From a virus: DNA of 20,339 nt. The DNA is taken from positions 1 to 20,339 of the IMG/VR virus record IMGVR_UViG_3300030060_002293. One strand, given 5' to 3'. Below the pieces are notes generated by a model. The model was not told the origin of the DNA and did no database searches. It worked only from the letters and a program-made list of their open reading frames with translations. Both the position numbers and the translations under genes were made by a program. Position 1 is the stretch's first letter, and each line of letters begins with the position of its first letter. Positions 13,433 through 20,339 of this stretch are shown piece after piece.

Positions 13433-14125
13433 ATGTCACAAGAATTAGTAGCATTTATGGAATCAATAAAGACACAAGAAAATGCTGGTGGTGATTATTT
13501 ATTAGAACACAAACCAACAATGATTAAAGGTTATGATGGTGAACCTATACAAGTCCAGGCGTTGGGTGCTTATGGAATACTAGATATTAACTGGGATAAG
13601 TGGGCAGAACAAGCAGGTTACAAAGGTGCAGACTGGAGAGTTCCAGAAATGCAAGATATTGTAGCTGCATATAAATTTACAGAATATTACAACACTTATG
13701 GTAGTTGGGATTTAGTAGCCGTAGCATGGTATGCAGGACCAGGCACAGCAAATAAAGCAAAAGCATTAGGTCTTGATTCAGTTGGTAATATAGAAAACCT
13801 AGAAAGTTTTGGACCTAACGTATCTGAATATGTAAATAGTGTTATGGATAAGTATGAAAAAGTATTAGAAACTGCAAGTAATGATACTGTTGATTCTTAT
13901 GTAAGTCAGACTTCTACACAAACTGTACAGCCAAACATACAAACACAAGACGATGGTATGTCACCAGAGCAAAACAAATTTGAAAAATACGCAGCACAAA
14001 TGTTAAGAGCATTAGTTCCAGACTATTCAGCAGATTATGAAACACAAGTTCCAAAACAAGCTGGCACTATGGAAGATAATGTTTTTAAAGCAGATGTTCG
14101 TAGAGGGAATCTAGGCACAGAATGA
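13433..14125 (+). CDS. lytic transglycosylase-like virion protein (SLT fold)
   Basis: Likely cuts the peptidoglycan glycan strand during entry. Motifs in order: TQENAGG with candidate catalytic Glu16, GAYGILDI at 45-52, and AWYAGPG at 98-104 followed by NVSEYVNSVM at 129-138. This is the standard order of SLT (goose-lysozyme-like) domains: Glu, GA-x-G-(I/L), then (A/N)-Y-N/A-x-G. The N in the third motif is replaced by A (WYAGPG), as in several phage members. Residues 150-230 are polar and probably a tail that ties it to the virion. There is no signal peptide and no holin nearby, which favours a structural over a lysis role. The start is 1 base after the previous stop; the end overlaps the next start (ATGA). 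Confidence 0.75.
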   Translation: MSQELVAFMESIKTQENAGGDYLLEHKPTMIKGYDGEPIQVQALGAYGILDINWDKWAEQAGYKGADWRVPEMQDIVAAYKFTEYYNTYGSWDLVAVAWYAGPGTANKAKALGLDSVGNIENLESFGPNVSEYVNSVMDKYEKVLETASNDTVDSYVSQTSTQTVQPNIQTQDDGMSPEQNKFEKYAAQMLRALVPDYSADYETQVPKQAGTMEDNVFKADVRRGNLGTE

Positions 14126-16152
14126 AATATAATTTAGATGGTCAAAGAGGTCCTGCAGGAGAAATTAATCCAGATAACCTTGCGGCAGGTCCTTATATTT
14201 ATGATTCTCCTCCTGGACTAGGTGACAATAAAGGTTTGACAGAAGATAAAAAACCTGTTGACCCAGAACAACACAAAACAAAACAAACAGGAGAACCACT
14301 TAAAGGTAATGCCTTTAATGTAATAAAAGATTCCTTAAATAATTTAAACGATATAAGTGATAATCCAGTTATTAAAAGTTTAAATCTTACACCTTCACAA
14401 AGATTTAATCTAGGAGAAAAACTAGGAGTATCTGGAAATGATATTAAAAAAGCACAACAAGGACCAATTATTGGACAAAGAAGAAATCCGTTTAGATTAG
14501 GTCAAGGTCTTGACCCAATATCACAATTACAGTTTGAAACAGACTTTATAAAAAATTATGTACAAATAAGAAAAGAAAATAAAGAAAGCACAGTTGATAC
14601 TAGAACACTTGAACAAAAAGAAACAGATTATATTAAACATTATGTTGCTACAGGAGAATTGTTACCAGTAGATTTTAAAGAAGAAAATATTACTATAGCT
14701 GATTTATCTGGTGATATAAATTATGTTGAACAACTTAACAACGAAACAGAATTTATTAAAAGTTTTATTGATGACAAAGTAGATAACAGTGGTAATAAAA
14801 GTGATGATGAAATTGTTGATGAAGTTGTAAATGAATCTTCTGCAAGTAGTGGTGACGGTGGTGGACCTCCAAGTGGTGGACCTCCAAGTGGTGGACCTAC
14901 AACTCCTACACCAGGAAGAAATGTAAATTCTAATAAAAATCAATTTAATAATATTCCAGAAGGTGCAGATTTAGTTGAGGTAGAAGGACAGCTTTACTTA
15001 CGTTATGCAGTGCCAGGAGCAGGTGACTTGTATCAAGGCAGCACAATATTTTTGTATTATACAGTAAAAGATAATGACCCAATAAAAGCTGGATTTGTAA
15101 CTCCAGGAGCAGATTATTTTATTAATGCTATTTTAACTCCAGAAGATTTAGATTTAACAGGATTAATTGCTGGAAATAGTGCAGACTTACCAGGTAATGA
15201 CCCAAGAACTGGAAGAGCGCCACATCCATTTACATCCTTTGCAGAAACTTTAGCACAAGAGGCTACGATACAACCTTGGTTATTAGACCCAGATTCAGTA
15301 GCACTTATTGCAGAGGCAGCATTAGAAGATAGAGAAGTAACTGTTGCAGAATGGGCAGGAACTAATTGGTATAAAACACATACAGATACAGAACGTGATT
15401 GGTTATTGTTTTATCACAGGGACCCAATATCTGCTAATCAAAAAGCTAATGATTATAAAATACAAATTGCATCAGCATTAAGAGCTGCTGGTATTTCTGG
15501 TGGATATGATTCAGAAACTAACCAAGAGTTAGCTGCACCAGACGCATTGTCACAGTGGATTGCAAACAAATGGGTTACTGGTCAGTGGTCAGAATCTTAT
15601 ACAACAGAACAATTAGCTTTATTTGCAGACCCATTTAGAAGTGGTACAAGAGATGCAGATTTTACAACGTATATAAATACTGCTGGTCTTGGTGGATTGA
15701 ATAGAAGTGCAGAACAAGAAGATAGAATTAGACAACTTTATACTCAATACCTAGGTCCAGTGTTTGGTAAGCTAACAGATGCAGAAACTGCAGAGAAAGC
15801 TGGTAGGTTACGAAACAATCCAGATTATGAATCTGCTTTAGTTGAAAGTTTAAAGACAAGTAGAGTTGCAATATTTCCTAAATACACTAATCCAGAATTA
15901 ACGTATGATGATATTGCTGCACCTTGGAGAGGTTTAACAAGACAAACTTGGGGACAAGAGGCAGATGAAACACAAGGATGGTGGCAAGATATGGTGGCAT
16001 CTAATAACTATGAGGATGGACAACAGTTGTTAAGAACTAAAGGTTTAGAACAAGATATTTCAAAAGTAAATATAGAGGCTACACAAGCATTGACAGATGC
16101 ACTTGGTGGTGCAGCTGGTTCAGTAGAGAGTAGCTTTGGAGTGAATCAATAA
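14122..16152 (+). CDS. unknown structural protein, 676 aa, three-fold ET(D/E)(F/Y)IK motif and Pro-Ser-Gly linker
   Basis: I do not recognise a family. Residues 1-240 are polar and probably disordered. They contain three copies of a short motif: ETDFIKNYV (139-147), ETDYIKHYV (167-175) and ETEFIKSFI (208-216). An acidic patch follows, then PPSGGPPSGGP (249-259) as a hinge. Residues 280-676 look folded, with a beta-rich first part (LVEVEGQLYLRYAVPGAGDLYQ) and a helical, Trp-containing second part. The three motif copies could bind three sites on a symmetric partner. ATGA overlap with the previous gene and TAATG with the next indicate one translational unit. It is probably part of the neck, tail or injected complex. 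Confidence 0.65.
   Translation: MKYNLDGQRGPAGEINPDNLAAGPYIYDSPPGLGDNKGLTEDKKPVDPEQHKTKQTGEPLKGNAFNVIKDSLNNLNDISDNPVIKSLNLTPSQRFNLGEKLGVSGNDIKKAQQGPIIGQRRNPFRLGQGLDPISQLQFETDFIKNYVQIRKENKESTVDTRTLEQKETDYIKHYVATGELLPVDFKEENITIADLSGDINYVEQLNNETEFIKSFIDDKVDNSGNKSDDEIVDEVVNESSASSGDGGGPPSGGPPSGGPTTPTPGRNVNSNKNQFNNIPEGADLVEVEGQLYLRYAVPGAGDLYQGSTIFLYYTVKDNDPIKAGFVTPGADYFINAILTPEDLDLTGLIAGNSADLPGNDPRTGRAPHPFTSFAETLAQEATIQPWLLDPDSVALIAEAALEDREVTVAEWAGTNWYKTHTDTERDWLLFYHRDPISANQKANDYKIQIASALRAAGISGGYDSETNQELAAPDALSQWIANKWVTGQWSESYTTEQLALFADPFRSGTRDADFTTYINTAGLGGLNRSAEQEDRIRQLYTQYLGPVFGKLTDAETAEKAGRLRNNPDYESALVESLKTSRVAIFPKYTNPELTYDDIAAPWRGLTRQTWGQEADETQGWWQDMVASNNYEDGQQLLRTKGLEQDISKVNIEATQALTDALGGAAGSVESSFGVNQ
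14860..14898 (+). repeat. 15-bp tandem repeat coding for the Pro-Ser-Gly hinge
   Basis: GGTGGACCTCCAAGT occurs twice and is followed by a partial third copy (GGTGGACCT). It is in frame and codes for GGPPS units in the 676-residue protein. Exact copies imply recent slippage, so the hinge length may vary between relatives. Confidence 0.8.
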
Positions 16153-16979
16153 TGGCTACTTATTTAGAAGAGGCACAAGCACTATATCCTAATTTATCAG
16201 CAACACTTCTTAATTTGTTTGCAGCAGAGTGGGCCAAGTCTGGTAATCCAGTTACTGCAATACAAGAGGTAAGACAGACAGACGAATATAAAACAGAGTT
16301 CCCTGGTAACTACAATCCGTCAACTGGTCAAGTTAGATACAATGAAAATACATACAAGGCTTTAGAACGTTCTTACATTGGAACACTCCAGGAGTATGGA
16401 ATACCAGAACAAACATCAAGAGTTTTATTAGCAGATAGATTTGTAAGTTTATTAGAAGGAGAAGTATCTGCAAGAGAGTTTCAACAAAGAGTAAGTGCAG
16501 CTTATGAAGGTATTGTAGATAATATTCAAGGAGTACAAAACTTCTTTTCTAGTAATTACAACGTTGACTTAACACCAGAGGCAATCTTTATGGGAGCATT
16601 GGACCCTTCAATAGGTGAAGAATTAATACAAGGTAGAATTACTGCAGCACAAATTGGTGGTGAGGCTGCAAGAGCTGGGTTTACAATAACAAGAACAGAG
16701 GCAGAGAATCTAAGAGCTGCTGGTTTAACACAACAACAAGCAAGACAATTGTACAGTGCAGCACAAAGAGATTTACCTAGACTTATAGAAGTACAACAAA
16801 GAGTTGAACCAGATGCAGAACAGTTATCATTAGAAGAATTTACACAAGCTGTGGTATTTCAAGATGCAGATGTATTAGAAAACATTAGTAGATTAGAGGC
16901 AGAAGAAACTTCTTTATTCACACCAGTTGGTGGTGCAGCTAGACGAGGTTCAAGAGTTACTGGACTTCAACAAGAATAG
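16152..16979 (+). CDS. conserved structural protein of unknown role, 275 aa
   Basis: Helical, Ala/Gln/Glu-rich. The opening ATYLEEAQALYPNLSATLL and the order FAAEWAKSGNP ... VRQTDEY ... FPGNY ... LEGEVSAREFQQRV ... LTPEAIFMGALDPSIGEELI remind me of proteins in the virion-gene block of other actinobacterial phages, where they follow a large structural protein. No enzyme motif. The C-terminus is basic with Gly and Arg (GGAARRGSR). It starts on a TAATG overlap. It is the last gene before the terminator pair, so it ends the first rightward transcript. Confidence 0.65.
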   Translation: MATYLEEAQALYPNLSATLLNLFAAEWAKSGNPVTAIQEVRQTDEYKTEFPGNYNPSTGQVRYNENTYKALERSYIGTLQEYGIPEQTSRVLLADRFVSLLEGEVSAREFQQRVSAAYEGIVDNIQGVQNFFSSNYNVDLTPEAIFMGALDPSIGEELIQGRITAAQIGGEAARAGFTITRTEAENLRAAGLTQQQARQLYSAAQRDLPRLIEVQQRVEPDAEQLSLEEFTQAVVFQDADVLENISRLEAEETSLFTPVGGAARRGSRVTGLQQE

Positions 16980-17028
16980 CAAAAACCCCAGCAGAAAATT
17001 GAACAAAAAAATTGCTAGGGCTTTGCTT
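16978..17028 (+). terminator. terminator-like hairpin after the first virion operon
   Basis: AGCAAA (16978-16983) pairs with TTTGCT (17022-17027), CCC with GGG, and AGCA (16990-16993) with TGCT (17013-17016), around an A-rich loop. The trailing sequence is TTATTTAATTATAAT, not a clean T run. It begins at the stop codon of the 275-residue gene. Confidence 0.5.
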
Positions 17029-17135
17029 ATTTAATTATAATATTTGGATATATTTAAAAATAGTTTATACTAAATTTATTGGATTTCTTTTCTGGCAACA
17101 GATTGGATATACCTTCCTTTCGTGATTACGTACTA

Positions 17136-17173
17136 AAAATAGTGGGTGTAAAAACCCACTATTTTATTTTTAT
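17136..17173 (+). terminator. strong intrinsic terminator
   Basis: Perfect 12-base stem AAAATAGTGGGT / ACCCACTATTTT (17136-17147 with 17154-17165), loop GTAAAA, then ATTTTTAT. This ends the transcript that starts near 2543. The stem ends are symmetrical, so weak activity on the other strand is possible. Confidence 0.8.
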
Positions 17174-17294
17174 AGGTTATAATAAAGTTATCGCATTGTG
17201 GACGTCTGCGAATATAAATGGATGCTACATTTTCCGATTCACCTCGGGGTGTGAATTGTGTAACAAATTCCCTGTATTCAATAGTCAGAAGTGG
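17174..17294. other. non-coding spacer between terminator and capsid promoter
   Basis: No gene. TATAAT at 17178-17183 lacks a -35, because the terminator stem occupies that place. A small hairpin, CACC-TCGG-GGTG (17240-17251), has outer pairs ATT/AAT. A frame of 88 codons crosses the terminator here and is not credible. Confidence 0.4.
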
Positions 17295-17323
17295 CTGACA
17301 ATTCTCATTGTTGTTAATTTAAT
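17295..17323 (+). promoter_or_regulatory. promoter for scaffold and capsid genes
   Basis: CTGACA (17295-17300), a 17-base spacer, TTTAAT (17318-17323): five of six matches in each box. It is the best sigma70-type match in the window. The predicted start is near 17330, giving a leader of about 60 bases with AGGAG at 17382-17386. Confidence 0.7.
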
Positions 17324-17392
17324 CTTGTCGCCTATCCCGTCATAATCCCAAGGATGATGGAGTTTTAGTAATACTTGGAGTAGGAGAAAAAA

Positions 17393-17866
17393 ATGGTAAA
17401 TGAAGAAAATATGGAAAACATAGAAGAAGATAAAGTACAAGAAGATAGTAATGCTATCAAGAACTTGCGTGAACGCGTTAAAGAACTTGAAATAGTAGAA
17501 AAAGAATACAAAACTGTAAAGATGGATTCTGCTATCCAAGATGCTGGCTTTGACCCAGAATCTGGGCAGGGTAAAGCATTAAAAGATTTGTACAAAGGTG
17601 AACTAAAAGCTGATGCTATACAGCAATTTGCCCAGGAACAATACGGATGGACCTCAGAAAGTCCTACCGAACCTGGACAACAAGATGCACAAAAAGCAAG
17701 AGTTGTTAGTAGCCAACAAAACTTAGATGATATGATTGACGATTCAATACCTGTAGAACCAGTTGCTATAGATGACCAGATAACGCAAGCGCAAGCGGAT
17801 GGTGATTGGCAACAAAGTTCTAATCTCAAAGCAGAACAATTAAGGACATTAACCCAAAAAAAGTAA
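17393..17866 (+). CDS. capsid assembly scaffold protein, 157 aa
   Basis: Directs capsid subunits into a prohead and is then lost. This is inferred from its place immediately before the major capsid gene and from composition: acidic, helical, no aromatic core. Residues 20-50 (IKNLRERVKELEIVEKEYKT) form a likely coiled coil. Then comes DAGFDPESGQGKALKDLYKG and IQQFAQEQYGW, a pattern common in scaffolds of actinobacterial phages (GFDP-x-S-x-x-GKAL ... A-x-x-x-G). The C-terminal tail is Gln/Lys-rich. AGGAG lies 6 bases before the ATG. It is expressed from the promoter at 17295-17323. Confidence 0.75.
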   Translation: MVNEENMENIEEDKVQEDSNAIKNLRERVKELEIVEKEYKTVKMDSAIQDAGFDPESGQGKALKDLYKGELKADAIQQFAQEQYGWTSESPTEPGQQDAQKARVVSSQQNLDDMIDDSIPVEPVAIDDQITQAQADGDWQQSSNLKAEQLRTLTQKK

Positions 17867-17871
17867 AGGAG
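17865..17871 (+). promoter_or_regulatory. strong ribosome binding site of the capsid gene
   Basis: AAAGGAG, 7 bases before ATG 17879; among the best Shine-Dalgarno matches on the + strand, as expected for the most abundant virion protein. Confidence 0.75.
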
Positions 17872-17878
17872 ATTTAAC

Positions 17879-18817
17879 ATGGGTGCAGTAAGCGGACTAG
17901 GTGATTCTTATGATTTACCTAATTTCGTGGGAGAGTTATTTAACATAACTCCTAGTGATACACCATTCCTTTCTGCTATTGGTGGAATGACTGGAGGTAA
18001 ATCAGTTACCTCTAAACAGTTCACCTGGCAAACAGTTGATAATGCAACAGCAGCTCAAACAGTAGTTGTTGAAGGTGCAGACGCAACTTTCGCAGAAAGA
18101 ACAAGAAGTCAAGTTGTAAACGTGACTCAAATTATGCAATATGGTGTAAACGTATCATACACAAAACAAGCAGCAACAGGAAACATCAGTGGTGAATCTA
18201 TACTTGGAAATCAACCAGTTCAAGATGAATTGGCTTTCCAATTAGATATGGCTATGAAGAGAGCAGCTAGAGATATAGAGTTCTCTTTCATACAAGGTGC
18301 TTATGTTGCAGATACAAACGTAACGACAGCAAGAAAAACCAGAGGAATGTTAGCAGCTATCTCAACAAACGAGAGAGCAGCTGGTGGAGGAGCTTTGACA
18401 CAGTCAGATGTGGACCAAGTTCTAAAAGCTATGGCAGATTCAGGAGCTCCATTTGAGCAACCTGTAATGTTTGCTAATGCCTTCCAAAAGCAAAAACTAT
18501 CATCTATCTTTTCAAGTGCTTTAGCACTTGCACCAAGAGATAGAAATATTGGTGGAGTAAATATCACCACTATTGAAACCGACTTTGGTGAGATTGGTAT
18601 TGTCTATAGCAGACACGTACCAACTGATGATATTATGATTGCTGACCTTGCGTATTGTGCTCCAGTATTCTTGGATATTCCAGGAAAAGGACACTTTTTT
18701 GCAGAACCACTTGCACAAACTGGTTCAGCTTATAAGTTCCAAATATACGGAGAAATTGGATTAGAGTATGGTCCAGAGCAATTCCACGGCAAAATTACAA
18801 ATCTAGCTACTTCCTAA
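17879..18817 (+). CDS. major capsid protein, HK97 fold, SU10/DUF5309-like
   Basis: Builds the icosahedral shell. The opening DLPNFVGELFNITPSDTPFL (about residues 11-30), followed by SAIGG and a SKQFTWQTVDN strand, is typical of the SU10 major capsid group (DUF5309). So are VEGADATFAERTRSQVVNVTQ and the helix DELAFQLDMAMKRAARDIEFSFI (spine helix of the HK97 fold). Residues about 180-230 form the A-domain-like part and the end (GKGHFFAEPLAQTGSAYKFQ ... EYGPEQFHGKI) matches the C-terminal strands of that group. The 312-residue length is normal. There is no protease domain in the protein and no separate protease gene nearby. The order scaffold, capsid, connector supports the call. Confidence 0.88.
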   Translation: MGAVSGLGDSYDLPNFVGELFNITPSDTPFLSAIGGMTGGKSVTSKQFTWQTVDNATAAQTVVVEGADATFAERTRSQVVNVTQIMQYGVNVSYTKQAATGNISGESILGNQPVQDELAFQLDMAMKRAARDIEFSFIQGAYVADTNVTTARKTRGMLAAISTNERAAGGGALTQSDVDQVLKAMADSGAPFEQPVMFANAFQKQKLSSIFSSALALAPRDRNIGGVNITTIETDFGEIGIVYSRHVPTDDIMIADLAYCAPVFLDIPGKGHFFAEPLAQTGSAYKFQIYGEIGLEYGPEQFHGKITNLATS

Positions 18818-18824
18818 TTAGGAA
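18811..18824. repeat. 14-bp perfect palindrome at the capsid stop
   Basis: TTCCTAATTAGGAA; the capsid stop codon TAA lies inside it. It may only add to the RNA structure downstream. Confidence 0.5.
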
Positions 18825-18837
18825 TTAGATAGTATAT

Positions 18838-18873
18838 TTATTAGAGGGAGATAAATACTTCTCCCTCTAGTAA
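18838..18873 (+). terminator. stable hairpin after the capsid gene (partial terminator or RNA-stability element)
   Basis: A 14-pair stem with one G-U pair, its core AGAGGGAG / CTCCCTCT, and an 8-base loop (TAAATACT). No run of T follows, so full termination is doubtful. Hairpins in this place commonly reduce read-through or protect capsid mRNA. Confidence 0.55.
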
Positions 18874-18886
18874 TATAGAAATAGAT

Positions 18887-19792
18887 ATGGCAGCAGTAAG
18901 CACACTTATAGACAGAATTTATAGAGATTTTTTAAACAAGCCAGATGATTTATCTGCTTTTTCTCGTTTAGATGGTGCTGTATCTAGCACTACAGCTACA
19001 ACTATAACTTACGAATCTGGTCTATTTTCATCAGAAGAAGAAAACTTATTAGGTAATGGTGCTTTAGTAGAAGTTGGCCAGGAGATAATGTTAGTTACAG
19101 CAGCTAACACTTCTACTAGAACATTGACAGTTGCTAGAGGTTATTCTGGTACTACAGCTGCTACTCATAGTGATAAAACAAATATATTTATAAATCCAAC
19201 ATTCCCAAGGAAGAGTGTTTTTGATGCTGTCTTTGATAATATTATAAGACTTTATCCAACGTTATATAATGTAACAACTACAAATGTAACTGCTAACACT
19301 ACATATCAAGAAGTTCCAGCATCAACAGTAGAAGTATTAACTTCTTATGTACAAAATTCAGATGGTGATAAATATACATCGGCTGGTATTGAATTATTAA
19401 AAGACTTCCCACCATCTTCAACTAATACAGCTGTACAGTTTTACAACACATCAAATGGTAGAACAGTGCATTTAGTTATAAAAAGAAAATTTGTTGGACC
19501 AAGTGCTGAAACAGATGATTTAACTACAACTTGTTTACTAGAAGATGAATACCATCAAATCGTTATGGTAGGTGCTGTTGCAGATATTGTTGGTGCAACT
19601 GATATTGACGCAACAACACAAGAATTTATTACAGAAAAATTAGCTGCTGAAAATTACCCAGTAGGTTCGGGAGAGAGATTAAGGAATGCACTACTTAGAC
19701 TTAGGTCATTATTAATAGATGAGGCAAGAGGCAATCTACGTTCTCTATATCCTGCACCAGTATCAATAATGAACATAAACTATAGTGCATAA
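18887..19792 (+). CDS. head-tail connector-like protein, 301 aa
   Basis: Likely an adaptor between portal and tail. Residues 1-25 are helical (STLIDRIYRDFLNKPDD). A beta segment follows with GALVEVGQEIMLVTA, then TLTVARGYSGTTAATHSDKT and INPTFPRKSVFDAVFDNIIR, then helical YPTLYN. The order VG-x-E-x-x-x-V ... V-x-RG-x-x-GT-x-A-x-H ... P-x-FPR recurs in proteins placed after capsid genes in many siphovirus- and podovirus-like genomes and is usually called adaptor or neck. The C-terminus has LAAENYPVGSGERLRNALLRL. The ribosome site is weak, and the start lies 14 bases after the hairpin. The call is from pattern and position. Confidence 0.6.
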   Translation: MAAVSTLIDRIYRDFLNKPDDLSAFSRLDGAVSSTTATTITYESGLFSSEEENLLGNGALVEVGQEIMLVTAANTSTRTLTVARGYSGTTAATHSDKTNIFINPTFPRKSVFDAVFDNIIRLYPTLYNVTTTNVTANTTYQEVPASTVEVLTSYVQNSDGDKYTSAGIELLKDFPPSSTNTAVQFYNTSNGRTVHLVIKRKFVGPSAETDDLTTTCLLEDEYHQIVMVGAVADIVGATDIDATTQEFITEKLAAENYPVGSGERLRNALLRLRSLLIDEARGNLRSLYPAPVSIMNINYSA

Positions 19793-20339
19793 TGTCTGTA
19801 TTACCTTCACCTAGCAATACGTCTGCACCAGAATCACAAGGTTTTGAGGCTAACCTAGACGATTTATTTTTACGTTTTGCTGTTGCACCAGATAGACAAA
19901 TGTCTATAAACACTGCTCCATTACAGGCCCAAGCAATACAAACATCAGAAACTCCAGAAGATTTCCAACAGGAGTTTGGTCAGATTTACTCCAGGACAGA
20001 TTTCGCAGGTGGTAGTGGTTTAGATAAAGCACATAGAAGAAATGCAGCTGATACAGATTTTCAAAGATTTTGGGATAGTAAGGGTGTTGATGTATTTAGT
20101 GGCAAAGCAGTAGGACAAGAATACAATATATCTTTACTACATGACACAACAGAATTATCTAGTTCTAGTAACTCTAACTTGTATATGGAAGAGTTAGGCG
20201 GTTCTATATTTTTTGCAGACAGTGATGTACTTAAAAGAATAGATACTCCAACTGCTGCCTCAATAACTGTTGTATCAGAAACTGCACCAAGTGCAGGTAA
20301 TGCAATAACAGGTTTAGCTGTACTAGGAACACAGTTGTA
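19792..20339 (+). CDS. tail or minor structural protein, N-terminal part (runs off the window)
   Basis: The frame starts on the TAATG overlap with the connector gene and is open to the window end (182 codons). Residues 1-20 are Ser/Pro-rich. Residues 50-95 carry TSETPEDFQQEFGQIYSR, then GGSGLDKAHRR and RFWDSKGVDVF, an order I associate with large virion proteins of actinobacterial phages. The rest (from about residue 108) is Ser/Thr-rich and beta-prone (YNISLLHDTTEL, GGSIFFADSDVLKRI), with short repeats of a kind seen in beta-propeller or receptor-binding proteins. The function is not fixed by the visible part. Confidence 0.65.
   Translation, partial: MSVLPSPSNTSAPESQGFEANLDDLFLRFAVAPDRQMSINTAPLQAQAIQTSETPEDFQQEFGQIYSRTDFAGGSGLDKAHRRNAADTDFQRFWDSKGVDVFSGKAVGQEYNISLLHDTTELSSSSNSNLYMEELGGSIFFADSDVLKRIDTPTAASITVVSETAPSAGNAITGLAVLGTQL

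Noticed and set aside
17079-17345. 88-codon + strand frame between the two virion operons
   Set aside because: It crosses a perfect terminator and the capsid promoter and has no ribosome site.
17365-17880. 171-codon - strand frame opposite the scaffold gene
   Set aside because: Cys/Ser-rich shadow of the Lys/Glu-rich scaffold frame; no start signals.
1-20339. CRISPR array, insertion sequence, integrase or attachment site
   Set aside because: No regularly spaced repeats, no transposase or recombinase motifs, and no long terminal repeats were found.

Overview
The window is a piece of a tailed double-stranded DNA phage genome (order Caudoviricetes). It carries the packaging, head and virion-protein block on the + strand and the start of a divergent block of small genes on the - strand. 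Base composition is AT-rich, roughly one third G+C. There is no integrase, no transposase and no recognisable tRNA. Several small proteins are of kinds I know from marine phages. The virion genes look like those of phages assigned to marine actinobacteria. Several - strand genes appear leaderless (TATAAT, 6-7 bases, then ATG), a start type common in Actinobacteria. A marine low-G+C actinobacterial host such as Ca. Actinomarina is a reasonable guess, but it is inference.

Layout. Bases 1-1589 (- strand): five genes in a row, a P-loop kinase-like protein followed by four small unknowns, most with GGAAGG-type ribosome sites. Bases 1590-2558: a control region with three short - strand genes (two with zinc-binding cysteine patterns, one of 23 residues), several promoter-like sites, a more GC-rich structured patch and an A/T tract. 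Divergent promoters overlap at 2508-2545. Bases 2559-3577 (+): six tiny lysine-rich genes, the last four linked by TAATG overlaps. Bases 3583-7207: large terminase with an N-terminal zinc ribbon and helix-turn-helix-like segment, then the portal. Bases 7204-16979: small proteins, a 1556-residue virion protein, a protein with a peptidoglycan-binding-like segment, a lytic transglycosylase-like protein and two unknown structural proteins. Bases 16980-17392: two terminator-like hairpins and a good promoter. Bases 17393-20339: scaffold, major capsid protein (SU10/DUF5309-like HK97 fold), a 14-bp stem hairpin, a head-tail connector-like protein and the start of a tail or minor structural protein.

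How it works together. The rightward transcript from about 2543 would make the basic proteins, the packaging motor, the portal and probably injected or wall-degrading virion proteins. Transcription would largely stop at 16978-17173. A separate promoter at 17295-17323 restarts it for the abundant scaffold and capsid proteins.

The strongest unexplained signal is global. Reading every line I found no GATC and no TCGA in 20.3 kb. Asp codons are GAC, not GAT, whenever the next base is C. This points to strong selection by restriction or methylation systems.
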